From Paenibacillus swuensis (lineage in GTDB: Bacteria; Bacillota; Bacilli; Paenibacillales; DY6), in contig NZ_CP011388.1 of assembly GCF_001644605.1 (NCBI RefSeq), positions 1,365,001-1,429,000 of the forward strand: a stretch of DNA of 64,000 nt, written 5' to 3'. A program made the translations under genes and the position numbers. The notes beneath the pieces were generated by a model. It worked only from the letters and a program-made list of their open reading frames with translations, was not told where the DNA came from and ran no database searches. This document shows positions 18,861-28,326 of the stretch, piece after piece; the first letter of the stretch is position 1; each line of letters opens with the position of its first letter.

Positions 18861-19981
18861 AGCTCTGGTTCCAAGCGGTCATCGTCGCTCTATGCTGTAT
18901 CCTGACCGGTTGCGCCGACCGGCTCGACCTCGAGCATACATCGATGATATTGATTACCGGCATTGATGTGTCGGAGGAGGACAATAATGACATTCAGGTG
19001 TTCTCTAAAGTGTTGCAATTCGACGAAGACGCCAGTAAAAAGGAAACGAATCTCTCTAATCAATCAAAAACGTTGCGCGAAGCCCGGACTAACTTCAATT
19101 CAGAGAGCAGCGGCATCGTCGTCGCCGGCAAAACACAAATTTTTGTAGTGAGCAAAGCCCTGTTAAGAAAGAAAGATTTATACCCCTATCTGGATGTGTA
19201 TTTCAGAGATGCCAAAAATTCAAACAGCGCCTTGATTTCCGTCTGTGATTGCTCCATTAAGACATTGTTCGAGTACAAGACTCCCCAACAGCCTGTCCTG
19301 ACCGAGTATATTCGCAAACTCATTGAATTTGGGTATGCGGAAGAAATTACAGTGATGACCACGATGGAGAAGTTTCATTACATGCGATTCGAGAAGGGCT
19401 TGACGCCTTCCATTACTGAAATTAAACCTGTGAAGAACACCATTAAAATTATGGGGACCAGTTTGATTAACAGCAACGGTAAATGTGTCGAGCTCTTGAA
19501 TTTCAAAGAAAGCGCATTGCTGTTGTTATTGAAGAACGATACAACCAATAATATGTCATATTTATTCAATCTGAAGATTCCTCCAAGGGACGACACTATA
19601 CAGTTGAACATGAATATGAAACAAGGCCGGCCGAAAATAAAGACCCGTTACCGCAAAGGGAAATTTCACTTTGATATCCGGATCCCTCTAGAGATGGAGG
19701 TAACGGAAGTCAATGTTCATATTGATTTCGAGAAGCAGGAAACCAAGCTAATCCGTATGATTGAGCAGCAGTTGAATCGGGATCTCATGAAGTTGATTCA
19801 CAAAACCCAGAAACGGAAAATAGACCCCGTTGGTATGGGGGTCTACGCCAGAGCACAGCAATACAATCACTTCAAGGGGGTCCAGGACCATTGGACCGAT
19901 GCCTACGGGGATGCTGAATTCCATATCACAACGGATGTGAAGATTAATCGGTATGGCGTGATTAAAGGCTTTGTTCCGTAG
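18857..19981 (+). CDS. Spore germination receptor lipoprotein subunit C (GerAC family)
   Basis: Lipoprotein of 374 residues. The signal peptide ends in the lipobox LTGC (Cys near residue 18), followed by RLDLEHTSMILITGIDVSEE, typical of GerAC proteins. The C-terminal part with a long helix (EKQETKLIRMIEQQLNRDLMK) matches domain 3 of the family. The start at 18857 overlaps the GerAB stop; GGGGGAAAG is the ribosome site. It is the third gene of the operon; no fourth (GerD-like) gene follows. It is convergent with the DUF2935 gene, 12 bp away. Confidence 0.92.
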   Translation: MKLWFQAVIVALCCILTGCADRLDLEHTSMILITGIDVSEEDNNDIQVFSKVLQFDEDASKKETNLSNQSKTLREARTNFNSESSGIVVAGKTQIFVVSKALLRKKDLYPYLDVYFRDAKNSNSALISVCDCSIKTLFEYKTPQQPVLTEYIRKLIEFGYAEEITVMTTMEKFHYMRFEKGLTPSITEIKPVKNTIKIMGTSLINSNGKCVELLNFKESALLLLLKNDTTNNMSYLFNLKIPPRDDTIQLNMNMKQGRPKIKTRYRKGKFHFDIRIPLEMEVTEVNVHIDFEKQETKLIRMIEQQLNRDLMKLIHKTQKRKIDPVGMGVYARAQQYNHFKGVQDHWTDAYGDAEFHITTDVKINRYGVIKGFVP

Positions 19982-19993
19982 AAGCGAGCCCTC

Positions 19994-20830
19994 TTATGAG
20001 TCAGGGAAGGAGGCTTTCGTAAGGGAACAATTCGGTATGGTCGCCGTTTGCATATGAAAGGCGCTTAGTTGAATCAAGAAATAGCAGGTTTCCGGTTGAT
20101 GGTGCTCCAGAAAACGCAACGTAGTCCGCGACAATAATCTCGTACCCCGATACTGCGCGATAATCATCTCTACGTACTTATAGAATTGCACCGTCATCTC
20201 GGCCGCTTCCGCCGCCATCTGCTTCTGGACGTCGAAGCCAGGTTCAAGAAAGCGCAAGTAACCTTTAATCGCGTCGTTCTTCACGATGAGCGCCTGAAAG
20301 GCGGCAATGAAATCGTCGGTCTGCTTCAGCTTGCGGAGCTCCACCGGGTCGAGTATATTTCGAAGCAAGACGGCATGACCCAGCTGATCCCCAAGCCAAA
20401 GGTCAAATAAGCCCGTTAAAGGTAACGGCGTATAATCCTGACCTTGCATATAGAAGGTTAGAATTCGCAGATATTCCAAATTCTCTTCCAGTGTGCCGTT
20501 TAAGTAAGACGGTGTTGTGTTAAGGTTCACCTCGTTCAGAATTCTCCGTCTCTGCATCTCCCCTTCAAATCGATAATAACCTAAGGCGATCGGATAAGAT
20601 GCTTGGGCGAATGCGATCATGGAAGCGTCCGTCACGGTCGACATCCCGGGAATCGTCCCCAGCTGCCGGAGCAATTCCTTGAACGCATCTATATACGATT
20701 GCGCTGCACGCACGGCATCCGTTTCCATAGGAGATAGGAAATCGCGTATAAAAATCGCATGATCTTCCAAAATCTGCAGCCAGAACTGATGTTCTTGCCA
20801 CGGCGAAATGCCATGTATGGATAGTGTCAT
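19994..20830 (-). CDS. DUF2935 helical protein
   Basis: Protein of 278 residues with two similar helical halves, each starting near a FWLQILEDHAIFIRDFL-like or QLGHAVLLRN-like segment. This is the DUF2935 pattern, a ferritin-like four-helix fold with His/Glu residues that could bind metal. The function is unknown. It has no signal peptide or membrane segment. AGGGGG lies 6-7 nt before the ATG. It is a single gene after the large catabolic operon, and its end abuts the ger operon end. Confidence 0.75.
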   Translation of the reverse strand: MTLSIHGISPWQEHQFWLQILEDHAIFIRDFLSPMETDAVRAAQSYIDAFKELLRQLGTIPGMSTVTDASMIAFAQASYPIALGYYRFEGEMQRRRILNEVNLNTTPSYLNGTLEENLEYLRILTFYMQGQDYTPLPLTGLFDLWLGDQLGHAVLLRNILDPVELRKLKQTDDFIAAFQALIVKNDAIKGYLRFLEPGFDVQKQMAAEAAEMTVQFYKYVEMIIAQYRGTRLLSRTTLRFLEHHQPETCYFLIQLSAFHMQTATIPNCSLTKASFPDS

Positions 20831-20910
20831 GTTAAACCCCCTGTCCCAATTAGCTTCTACATCAGCATTATATGGTGTTCGTCCAGGGATTCATGACATA
20901 AATATATAAA

Positions 20911-20938
20911 AAGAGTAAAGCCATGCAGTTGGACTCTT
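20911..20938 (-). terminator. Terminator at the end of the sulfatase/ABC operon
   Basis: Minus strand AAGAGT/ACTCTT with a 16-nt loop that may pair further, followed by TTTATATATTT. The stop codon of the last sulfatase lies in the 5' arm. Confidence 0.6.
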
Positions 20939-22307
20939 ATCCGTCTTCTCTGTAAGGATTCTGCAATTCCGACAGACTTTCGAGCTGGTTCTTCTGAAAT
21001 TCATGCGCTCGCTCATTCTCCCGTTCCGGCGAGCAGATCCGTCTAAGTTCCTCTTCGAGCTCCTGTGCCTTGTCGGGATGGGCTTCGTACACATTCCTAC
21101 GTTCATCGGGGTCTTCACTCAGGTGGAACAGCTGATGAGGGGCTTCCATGTAATAGATCAGCTTCCACGCACCCTTGCGAATCATGTAAGCGCCGGATCG
21201 GGTACCATGCCCGTGGTATTCGGAGAAAATTACCCGATCCTCATCCTGTGCCGCAATGGTTTGCAGCGGCTCCCCGACCCAACTTGCGGGCCTCGGCACT
21301 TGGGCCGCATGGAACAGCGAAGCTTGCACATCATGCAGGTCGACAGGAGTAGTGACCTCCGCCGCCTTGGCATACCCCGGGCCGGCGGCCAGGCAAGGAA
21401 TGCGCACCGAATCCTCGTATAAGGAGCATTTCCACCACATCCCGAATTTACCGAGCATCTCCCCGTGATCCGACGTATAGATGATTTGTGTCGTATTCAG
21501 GAGACCTTGCGCTTCCATCTTGTCCAGCAATCTTCCCAGTTGATCGTCCACGAAAGCCACATTCCCCGCATACCCTCTTCGAAGCCCCCGAATCTGTTCT
21601 TCTGTGAATAGATCCGTTTCGAAATGGCCGCGCAAATCACGCGCATATTCATGTCTAGCACTTTCCTCATCTCTACCCCATGCCGGCAAATCCGCGGCTT
21701 GCGGATACAAGTCCCAATAAGGGGAGGTGTTCCATTGCGGGAAGTGAGGATTTACCAGGTTGATCGTTAAACACCAGCGGCTTTGAATCGTTGGAGAGAC
21801 TTCATCCAGCCAACGCAATGCGGCATCCATGACCTTCAGGTCATTGTTGAAGGCATCTTGCTTTACGCCGTATCCGTCCGCTCGTTGAGCTGCGCCTTTC
21901 CGAATGGATAGCGGGCGGCGCCCAAAGTGGGCATCTCCGGGCACAGGCCGATCCTTGCTGTAATGCATTTCTGAAAACCCCAGTTGCTCTCCTGGCGCAT
22001 ACACATCCGTTTTGCCGAAATAAGCCGTGTACACGCCCTGTTCCCTTAACACATCGCCATACGTTGGAGCATCGCTTGGAATGCCGAGGTTACAATTGCT
22101 GTAGTTCTGCAGCTCATGTACCCGCTTTCCCGACATGAAAGCGCTCCGGCTCGGGCTGCACAAAGGCGAAGGACAATACGCATGCCTGTAGACCGTTCCT
22201 TGGTCCCGGAGACGTTCCATATTCGGAGTACGTATGTAAGGGTGGCCGTATACCGAGGAATACAACGGGTTATGCTCATCGGATATCATTACTATGGAAT
22301 TGTTCAT
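20937..22307 (-). CDS. Sulfatase (formylglycine-dependent, type I)
   Basis: Hydrolyses sulfate esters. At 456 residues it has the alkaline-phosphatase fold: metal ligands in MISDEHN (near 8-12), the maturation motif C50-S-P-S-R, the KTDVYAPG region and TSDHGEMLG. Cys50 must be turned into formylglycine by a separate enzyme, which is not in the window. The style with SDEHNP and the choline-sulfatase-like DLHDVQ region suggests a small sulfate ester or sugar sulfate. No signal peptide is seen, so it should act in the cytoplasm on imported substrate. It is the last gene of the operon, 19 bp after the second sulfatase. Confidence 0.92.
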   Translation of the reverse strand: MNNSIVMISDEHNPLYSSVYGHPYIRTPNMERLRDQGTVYRHAYCPSPLCSPSRSAFMSGKRVHELQNYSNCNLGIPSDAPTYGDVLREQGVYTAYFGKTDVYAPGEQLGFSEMHYSKDRPVPGDAHFGRRPLSIRKGAAQRADGYGVKQDAFNNDLKVMDAALRWLDEVSPTIQSRWCLTINLVNPHFPQWNTSPYWDLYPQAADLPAWGRDEESARHEYARDLRGHFETDLFTEEQIRGLRRGYAGNVAFVDDQLGRLLDKMEAQGLLNTTQIIYTSDHGEMLGKFGMWWKCSLYEDSVRIPCLAAGPGYAKAAEVTTPVDLHDVQASLFHAAQVPRPASWVGEPLQTIAAQDEDRVIFSEYHGHGTRSGAYMIRKGAWKLIYYMEAPHQLFHLSEDPDERRNVYEAHPDKAQELEEELRRICSPERENERAHEFQKNQLESLSELQNPYREDG

Positions 22308-22326
22308 GGCAGCTGAAACTCCTTCA

Positions 22327-23676
22327 TTATCGCCGCGCTTCGGCTTCGGTGACCCGCCGTTGACCGCTGCGTTTCTCTTCCGCCGGCAATATGAGCGCCT
22401 CTTCCTCCCCGGCTTGAACCATCCTCTTCAGCAGACGCTCCCTCAGCACAGCCTTCACTTCCCGATGGGACTCATAATGAATCAAATTATGAAGCTCGTA
22501 AGGGTCGGCCTGAAGATCATACAAGTATTCCTCTACATAAGTATCGGATGAGGCATCCGTCCGATTCGGTTCGGGCGATGCTACGGAATACTTCCATCGC
22601 GACGTACGAAGGGCTCGGCCGATTTGAGCTTCGCTGATCTGTACGTAAACATCGTCAGGCCAATCCTCCGTTTCCCTGCGCAGCAAAGGCTGAATCGGAC
22701 GGCCCTGCATGGCGTCCGGCACCGGAATTCCGGCCGCTTTCAGCAATGTCGGCGGTATATCGATAAGACTGATCAGCTCGCGGATTTGGCCTCGACTGTC
22801 AAAGCCGGGTCCGATGAGCGCAGTCGGTACCCGAATGGAACTTTCGTGGCAAGACCGTTTATATTCGGCGTTGCGCGTCTTGAAGTGACAGGCATGGTCC
22901 GAAGTAAACAGAATAATCGTGTCGTCTGCCAGGTCCAGGCTCTTTACGGCATCCCAGACACGGCCGAGCGCTTCATCAAGCCGCTTGACCATCCCGTAAT
23001 ATCCGCCCAAATGCTGGGCACTCGTTCCCCCGAGCGCGGCCAGGTCCGGCGGCGCCCACCTGCCCGTATAGCTTTCCTGATAGACGTCCGGCGAAGGATA
23101 GTCGTCGCGATGATTCTGGTGATGCGGCTCCAGGAAAGACAAGAAGAGAAAGAACGGATCGTTCTGTTCCCTGTCTATAAACCGGATCGCGTCATCCGCT
23201 AACGCATCCACCCGATAACCCGGTAACTTGACACGCTCGTTATCGTTATTGAACAGGACCGCGTCGTACGCGTCGGACGTCATTTCCAACGCGTTCGCCC
23301 CCAGCCAATAATCATAGCCCCCTCGCTTCGCCTCCGGCACCGGATTCTCATCCGCAAGATGCCACTTGCCGATATAACCCGTTCGGTATCCGGCTTCCCG
23401 GAAGTAATGAGCTAACGTTCTTGTGCCTTCCGGAAGCGGAATCTGATTGCGGTGGCATCCCGTGGTGGTCGGGTAAAGCCCTGTCTGCATCGCCGATCGC
23501 GCAGGACCGCAAACCGGCTGGCAAGTAAACGAATGGTACAGATGGGTACCCCGCACAGCCACCCGGTCGAAATTCGGGGTGAGTCCCAGCGGGTTGCCAT
23601 GTACCCCGGCCGTATCCCACCGCTGCTGGTCTGTGAAAAATACGATGATGTTCGGTTGCGTGCCTCTTCGTGCCAT
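22327..23676 (-). CDS. Sulfatase (formylglycine-dependent, type I), second paralogue
   Basis: A 449-residue sulfatase: NIIVFFTDQQRW with metal ligands near D16-Q17, maturation motif C56-G-P-A-R, GYIGKWHL and FTSDHACHFK. It differs clearly from its neighbour, including Ala rather than Ser in CxPxR, so the two probably have different substrates or act in sequence. There is no signal peptide, so it is cytoplasmic. The C-terminal 30 residues are charged and look disordered. AGGAGACG precedes the ATG. It follows the first solute-binding protein gene by 53 bp. Confidence 0.92.
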   Translation of the reverse strand: MARRGTQPNIIVFFTDQQRWDTAGVHGNPLGLTPNFDRVAVRGTHLYHSFTCQPVCGPARSAMQTGLYPTTTGCHRNQIPLPEGTRTLAHYFREAGYRTGYIGKWHLADENPVPEAKRGGYDYWLGANALEMTSDAYDAVLFNNDNERVKLPGYRVDALADDAIRFIDREQNDPFFLFLSFLEPHHQNHRDDYPSPDVYQESYTGRWAPPDLAALGGTSAQHLGGYYGMVKRLDEALGRVWDAVKSLDLADDTIILFTSDHACHFKTRNAEYKRSCHESSIRVPTALIGPGFDSRGQIRELISLIDIPPTLLKAAGIPVPDAMQGRPIQPLLRRETEDWPDDVYVQISEAQIGRALRTSRWKYSVASPEPNRTDASSDTYVEEYLYDLQADPYELHNLIHYESHREVKAVLRERLLKRMVQAGEEEALILPAEEKRSGQRRVTEAEARR

Positions 23677-23729
23677 CCGGATCGTCTCCTCGCAATCTTT
23701 TTGAAGAACACATGCTGCTCTCTATGCTC

Positions 23730-25301
23730 TTAACGCTTGTAATCCGCAGCCGTGAAATCTTTGGTCGCATCCCAATGCGGGAACGTAAAATCTTTGCGGC
23801 TCACTTGAACACCTTCCGCCGTCACTTTCTTCAATGCATCGTCGAGCCCTTTGTTTAATTTCTCGTCGTACGCTTTGAGCAAGGCTGGCGCGTCTTTCTC
23901 TGCGCCCGTCAGCACCGATTGCAGAATCTCGTTAAATCCCGGCTTGACCTTCGGCTGACCCAACGTGCCGAGCTCTAGAACGACCTTGGATGTCTGCGGA
24001 TTCTGAATAGCATAGTCCGGTCTCAGGCGCAGCACTTCTTTATGCAGCTTCAAGAAAGACTCGAATTCCGGGTAAGGATACAGCGCTTGGTTCTCGTTAA
24101 TGCTCTGAATCGGCGTCAAAGCAACACCGCTGTTTAGGTATTTCTCATAGAACCATGGCGATGCGAAAGCTTTCTCAATGAATTCCGCCGCGGCTTCAGG
24201 GTTCTTGGATCCTGCGGAGATGATATACCCGTTGGGCTGGGCCTGCACGTAATGATGCGTAGGCTGACTGCCCGTCGGCGTCGGCACGGGTGCAAGCCCC
24301 AGCTTGACGTCCGGCGTATCCCGCTTGGCGATCCACATCCGGGCGCGCCCGTCAATGAGGAAAGCGGCCTTTCCTTGACCGAACAAGACGCTCGCCTCCG
24401 CAGCTTTAATTGTATAAGAAGAAGGAAGAATGCTGCCGTCCGCCTTTAGCTGCGTCACGAAATCGAAAGCGTCCAGCACCGCCTTGGAACTGTACTCATA
24501 CTTTCCTGTGTTGTAGTTGAAGCCATCCACGACTTGCGGGGAGATGCCGGCGGAAAGCGAATGTACGATCTTGGTAATGCCTGCCGCATCCCCGTTGTCG
24601 CCGCCTCCGAAGACAAATCCGAAGACGTCACCTTTTCCTTGATCCGTGACCTTCTTGGCGGCTTCCCGCAGCTCCTTCCAGGTGGTCGGCGGTTTCTCCG
24701 GATCCAGCCCGGCATTCTGGAGCACATCCTTGTTATAGTACAAGATTGAACCGAGAACCGGTCCTGTCAGCGGCCAGGAGTATGTCTTCCCGTCAATTAC
24801 GTTAACGCCTTCGGCGAACGACCCTTCAATGAACTGTTTCTTCCATGCATCCGTAACCAGACCGTCTAACGGCTGAGCCAGACCATTCGCCACCATACCG
24901 CGAATATCCGTATTCTGCGGCGTCATCAGGATATCCGGCAGTTCGTTCGAGGTTGCGGCCGCCTGCACCGCCGTATTGTATTCCGCCCATGGCATAAACC
25001 GAGCTTCCACACGAATGCGGCCTTTGTTCTTCTCATTAAATTCTTTAATCATCCGTTGACCGGGACTTGCGTCTCCTTTCAAGAAATCATTGCCGCCCCA
25101 TACCGTTACGAGCGTCTCTTTCGCTTGCGGCTCAGCTGTTTCATTCTTAGCCTCACCCTTATTCTCACCCTTGTTCTCTGCCTTTGCCTGCCCCTTAGGC
25201 TGGGAATCCACGTTATTTCCCGCACAACCGCTAAGCGCAATCACCGAGGCCAGCGCTATCCCCGTCACCCATCTCAAACCATACTTACGTTTCATCAACA
25301 C
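23730..25301 (-). CDS. Extracellular sugar-binding lipoprotein of ABC importer 1
   Basis: Binding protein of the carbohydrate uptake family 1. The signal peptide ends in the lipobox LSGC; a linker rich in Lys, Glu and Gly follows, then the type I binding fold with LVTVWGGNDFL, LPDILMTPQNTD, ILYYNKDVL and GKAAFLIDGRARMW. The GTG at 25301 is chosen since GGAGG is 7 nt upstream; an ATG two codons later is also possible. It is the third gene from the 3' end, after its two permeases. The ligand is unknown; the linked sulfatases suggest a sulfated sugar. Confidence 0.9.
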   Translation of the reverse strand: MLMKRKYGLRWVTGIALASVIALSGCAGNNVDSQPKGQAKAENKGENKGEAKNETAEPQAKETLVTVWGGNDFLKGDASPGQRMIKEFNEKNKGRIRVEARFMPWAEYNTAVQAAATSNELPDILMTPQNTDIRGMVANGLAQPLDGLVTDAWKKQFIEGSFAEGVNVIDGKTYSWPLTGPVLGSILYYNKDVLQNAGLDPEKPPTTWKELREAAKKVTDQGKGDVFGFVFGGGDNGDAAGITKIVHSLSAGISPQVVDGFNYNTGKYEYSSKAVLDAFDFVTQLKADGSILPSSYTIKAAEASVLFGQGKAAFLIDGRARMWIAKRDTPDVKLGLAPVPTPTGSQPTHHYVQAQPNGYIISAGSKNPEAAAEFIEKAFASPWFYEKYLNSGVALTPIQSINENQALYPYPEFESFLKLHKEVLRLRPDYAIQNPQTSKVVLELGTLGQPKVKPGFNEILQSVLTGAEKDAPALLKAYDEKLNKGLDDALKKVTAEGVQVSRKDFTFPHWDATKDFTAADYKR

Positions 25302-25333
25302 ATCTATTCCTCCCCATATTTTACTAGCATCCT

Positions 25334-26170
25334 TCAACCTTTGACCGCACCGGCGACACCTTCAATAAAATAACGCTGCAACATGATAAATACGGCCAAA
25401 ATAGGGACAAGCGAAATGCTCGCAGCCGCGGCCATACCGGTCCAATCCATGGTGTTCTCCCCCACGAACTGGAACATGCCGACACCCAAGGTCCGCAGTT
25501 CAGGTTTGCTGAGCGTGAGTGTGAGCGGCATCAGGAACGCGTTCCAAGACCACATAAACTGCATGATGGCCGTCGTGGCGATGATCGGTTTGGCCAAGGG
25601 CAGCATAATGGTCGCGAATGTTCGAACAAAACCGCTCCCATCCACCTCCGCGGATTCCTCCAATTCCTTCGGCAAACCCCTAAAGTAAGCCACGAACAAC
25701 AGAATAAACAGCACATGCCCTCCGCCGACTTCCGCGATAATGATCCCCCACAGCGAGTTATTCAAACCCAGCGCATTCACGAGCGAATAGATCGAAATAA
25801 TCGTGTATCCCTTGGGCATGAACAAGGTCGCCGTAATAGCCGAAACAAACAGCAATCGTCCCCTAAACCGGAATCGGCCTATGGCGTAACCCGTCAGCGA
25901 GCACAGCGCGATGATGATGACGACTACAGAAACGGTGACGATGAGCGTATTCCAGAAATACACGGAAAAGCGCGCCGTCTCCCAGGCTCTCGCGAAATTC
26001 GAGAATTGAATCTGCTGCGGTACCAGGTTAATGCCCGATGTAATGTACTCGTTATTCGTCTTGAACGAAGCCGTGATCATCCAGATGAAAGGAAACACCC
26101 AGATGAGACCAAGCCCGAGCAATAACGTGTGTACAACGAGTACAGGGGCAAACTTAAGCTTCTTCTTCAT
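25334..26170 (-). CDS. ABC importer 1 permease, MalG/UgpE type
   Basis: Inner-membrane permease of 278 residues with six membrane segments and the EAA loop EVDGSGFVRTFATIMLPLAKP, where the ATPase docks. The N-terminus (LVVHTLLLGLGLIWVFPFIWM) is typical of the second permease of sugar importers. GGAGGTG precedes the ATG. It lies 11 bp after its partner permease. No ATPase gene is in the operon, so a shared MsmX-like ATPase must energise it. Confidence 0.92.
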   Translation of the reverse strand: MKKKLKFAPVLVVHTLLLGLGLIWVFPFIWMITASFKTNNEYITSGINLVPQQIQFSNFARAWETARFSVYFWNTLIVTVSVVVIIIALCSLTGYAIGRFRFRGRLLFVSAITATLFMPKGYTIISIYSLVNALGLNNSLWGIIIAEVGGGHVLFILLFVAYFRGLPKELEESAEVDGSGFVRTFATIMLPLAKPIIATTAIMQFMWSWNAFLMPLTLTLSKPELRTLGVGMFQFVGENTMDWTGMAAAASISLVPILAVFIMLQRYFIEGVAGAVKG

Positions 26171-26181
26171 CGTGACACCTC

Positions 26182-27144
26182 CTAAGCCGCTCCCGATGCT
26201 TTACGGCCTCCGCTCCATTTCACCAACAATCCCAACAGGACCGAAATCAACATGACGACAATTCCGTACAGGACGCCCGCGGCGGAAGCGAATCCGATGC
26301 GCGCCTCCCCGCTGCCCGAGAAGGCATACCGATAAATGTATAAGTCCACCATGTCCGTTTGGAAAGCGGGGCCGCCGTCCGTCATCGTTTTCACCAGATC
26401 AAATACATGAAGTGCATTCACGGCCGATATGAGCAAAATAACGCTTCCCACAGGAATCAACAACGGAAGTGTGAGGTAACGCAGCAGTTGCCAAGGGGAT
26501 GCGCCGTCGATACGAGCCGCTTCGAACAACTCTTTGGGCAACGATTGAATGCCCGCGAGCCAATACACCAGCTTCATCCCGAAACTCTTCCAGATTCCGA
26601 CCAGGATGACAATGGTCATGGCGGTTTCCGTCGACCCGAGCCAGTTGACAGGCGTATCAATCAAACCCAGTGTGAGCAACACCTCGTTCAGCAGACCTTT
26701 GTAAGCACCAAATACGAACCGCATCACCAATCCGACGACCGCAGTCGTGGTCACAACAGGCAGAAAGTAGAGCGTCCGGTAGAACACTTTGCCCCTTAGC
26801 CAATTCGCATCCAACAACAAGGCCATCAGAAGCGCCAGGGGCACTTGAATCGCGACCAACGCTACCATGAACAGAAGACTGTTCCGAAAAGCATTCCAGA
26901 AGTAGGGATCCAGCAGCGTTTCTTTGAAATTGGCCAAGCCTGCAAAGTCTTTAAGTGAACCGTACCCGTTCCAGTTAAAAAAAGCGTACACATAGCTCAT
27001 GATGGTGGGATACAGCGTAAACAGAATAAACAAAATCAGCTGCGGAGCAATAAACGCAAGACACCAGAGTTCCTTGCGCGTTCGATAATGCAGTCTTGCC
27101 CGATGCGCCGGCCTGCGTAATGCTTTGGGTACAATCGTCTGCAT
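26182..27144 (-). CDS. ABC importer 1 permease, MalF/UgpA type
   Basis: Permease of 320 residues with six membrane segments and the EAA loop EAARIDGASPWQLLRYLTLPLLIP. The start of the first segment (FIAPQLILFILFTLYPTIMSY) and MTDGGPAFQTD are typical of UgpA-like subunits. A basic N-terminal tail of 30 residues precedes the first segment. GGGAGGTG is the ribosome site. It lies between a Gfo/Idh/MocA gene and its partner permease. Confidence 0.92.
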   Translation of the reverse strand: MQTIVPKALRRPAHRARLHYRTRKELWCLAFIAPQLILFILFTLYPTIMSYVYAFFNWNGYGSLKDFAGLANFKETLLDPYFWNAFRNSLLFMVALVAIQVPLALLMALLLDANWLRGKVFYRTLYFLPVVTTTAVVGLVMRFVFGAYKGLLNEVLLTLGLIDTPVNWLGSTETAMTIVILVGIWKSFGMKLVYWLAGIQSLPKELFEAARIDGASPWQLLRYLTLPLLIPVGSVILLISAVNALHVFDLVKTMTDGGPAFQTDMVDLYIYRYAFSGSGEARIGFASAAGVLYGIVVMLISVLLGLLVKWSGGRKASGAA

Positions 27145-27162
27145 GGTTCACCTCCCTCCATG

Positions 27163-28314
27163 TTAGAAGCCGCTGTGCTTCACAACCGCCCACGTTCGGT
27201 TTTCAATGGCCGATTCCACGGCTTCCACCACTTCCTGACAGCGAAGACCATCCACGCACGTAGGCAGCGCCGGTGTCAGCCGACGGCCGGATACGGCATC
27301 CAGCACATCCTTCACGAGGTGAACAAATGTATTCTCGAAGCCGATCACATGCCCCGGTCCCCACCATCCTTCGGCATACGGATGAATGCCCGGACGCGTG
27401 ACCGTAATCTTGCGGTAACCCTGCACATGGGACGCGTCTTCCGTAGTAAAATACTCCAGCTCATTCAATTGTTGAAAGTTGAACCGCACACTCCCTCGGC
27501 TTCCCGAAATCTCGAATTCGTTCGTACATTTATGGCCCGTAGCGTAGCGCGTAGCCTCCAACGTACCCAGTGCCCCGTTGGCAAACTGCAGCAAAGCCGC
27601 CGTAGCGTCATCTACCGTCACCGAATGAAGCGCATCGCTGCCGGGAACGGGACGTTCATAGATGAACGTCCGAGCCGTCGCCGAAACCTCCGCAATATCC
27701 CCGACCAGGTAACGTGCCAGATCGATGATATGGCTCCCCAGATCACCCAGGGCGCCGGAACCCGCTTCTGTCTTGTCTAACCGCCAGGTGGCCGGGGCAT
27801 TGGAATCTACAAGCCAGTCTTGAAGGAATCGGCCGCGAAAGTGATAAATCTGTCCAATCTTGCCTTCATCGATAAGCTGTTTCGCCAGCTGAACCGCCGG
27901 CACGTAGCGATAGTTGAAGCACACGGCGTGACGCATGCCGAAGTCCTGTTCAGCCTTTAGAACGGCTTCCGTCATGGCGCGGGCACGATCCCCATTCAGC
28001 GCAATCGGCTTCTCAACCAGCACATGCTTGCCGAAGCGCGCCGCTTCCACGACAATCTCGTCGTGAAGACGATTCGGCGCGCAGATGTCCACCAGATCCA
28101 CTTCCTCTTGCCGGAGGAGTTCCTTCCAATCGCGGGTGATTCCCTTCCATCCAAAGTTTGCCGCCATGGAAGCCAGCGCTTCCGGATCTCTCCCGCAAAT
28201 CCATTCCATTCGCGGCACGGCCGTTTCGAAGAATGCATTGACGTTGCGGTAAGCGAAGCTGTGCGCTCTTCCCATCTTCTTGTAGCCAACCAATCCTATG
28301 CCTACGGTATTCAT
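27163..28314 (-). CDS. Gfo/Idh/MocA family dehydrogenase 1
   Basis: NAD(P)-dependent sugar or cyclitol oxidoreductase of 383 residues. The Rossmann fold opens with GIGLVGYKKMGRAHS, followed by DLVDICAPNRLHDEIV and the EKPIA motif with the catalytic-domain lysine. The C-terminal sheet domain holds FNYRYVPA and LGDLGSHIIDLARYLVG with the conserved His. The fold and length match inositol dehydrogenase-like proteins. It sits between the two import systems in the operon. The substrate is unknown, likely the imported sugar or its desulfated product. Confidence 0.92.
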   Translation of the reverse strand: MNTVGIGLVGYKKMGRAHSFAYRNVNAFFETAVPRMEWICGRDPEALASMAANFGWKGITRDWKELLRQEEVDLVDICAPNRLHDEIVVEAARFGKHVLVEKPIALNGDRARAMTEAVLKAEQDFGMRHAVCFNYRYVPAVQLAKQLIDEGKIGQIYHFRGRFLQDWLVDSNAPATWRLDKTEAGSGALGDLGSHIIDLARYLVGDIAEVSATARTFIYERPVPGSDALHSVTVDDATAALLQFANGALGTLEATRYATGHKCTNEFEISGSRGSVRFNFQQLNELEYFTTEDASHVQGYRKITVTRPGIHPYAEGWWGPGHVIGFENTFVHLVKDVLDAVSGRRLTPALPTCVDGLRCQEVVEAVESAIENRTWAVVKHSGF

Positions 28315-28326
28315 CGCGTAAACTCC

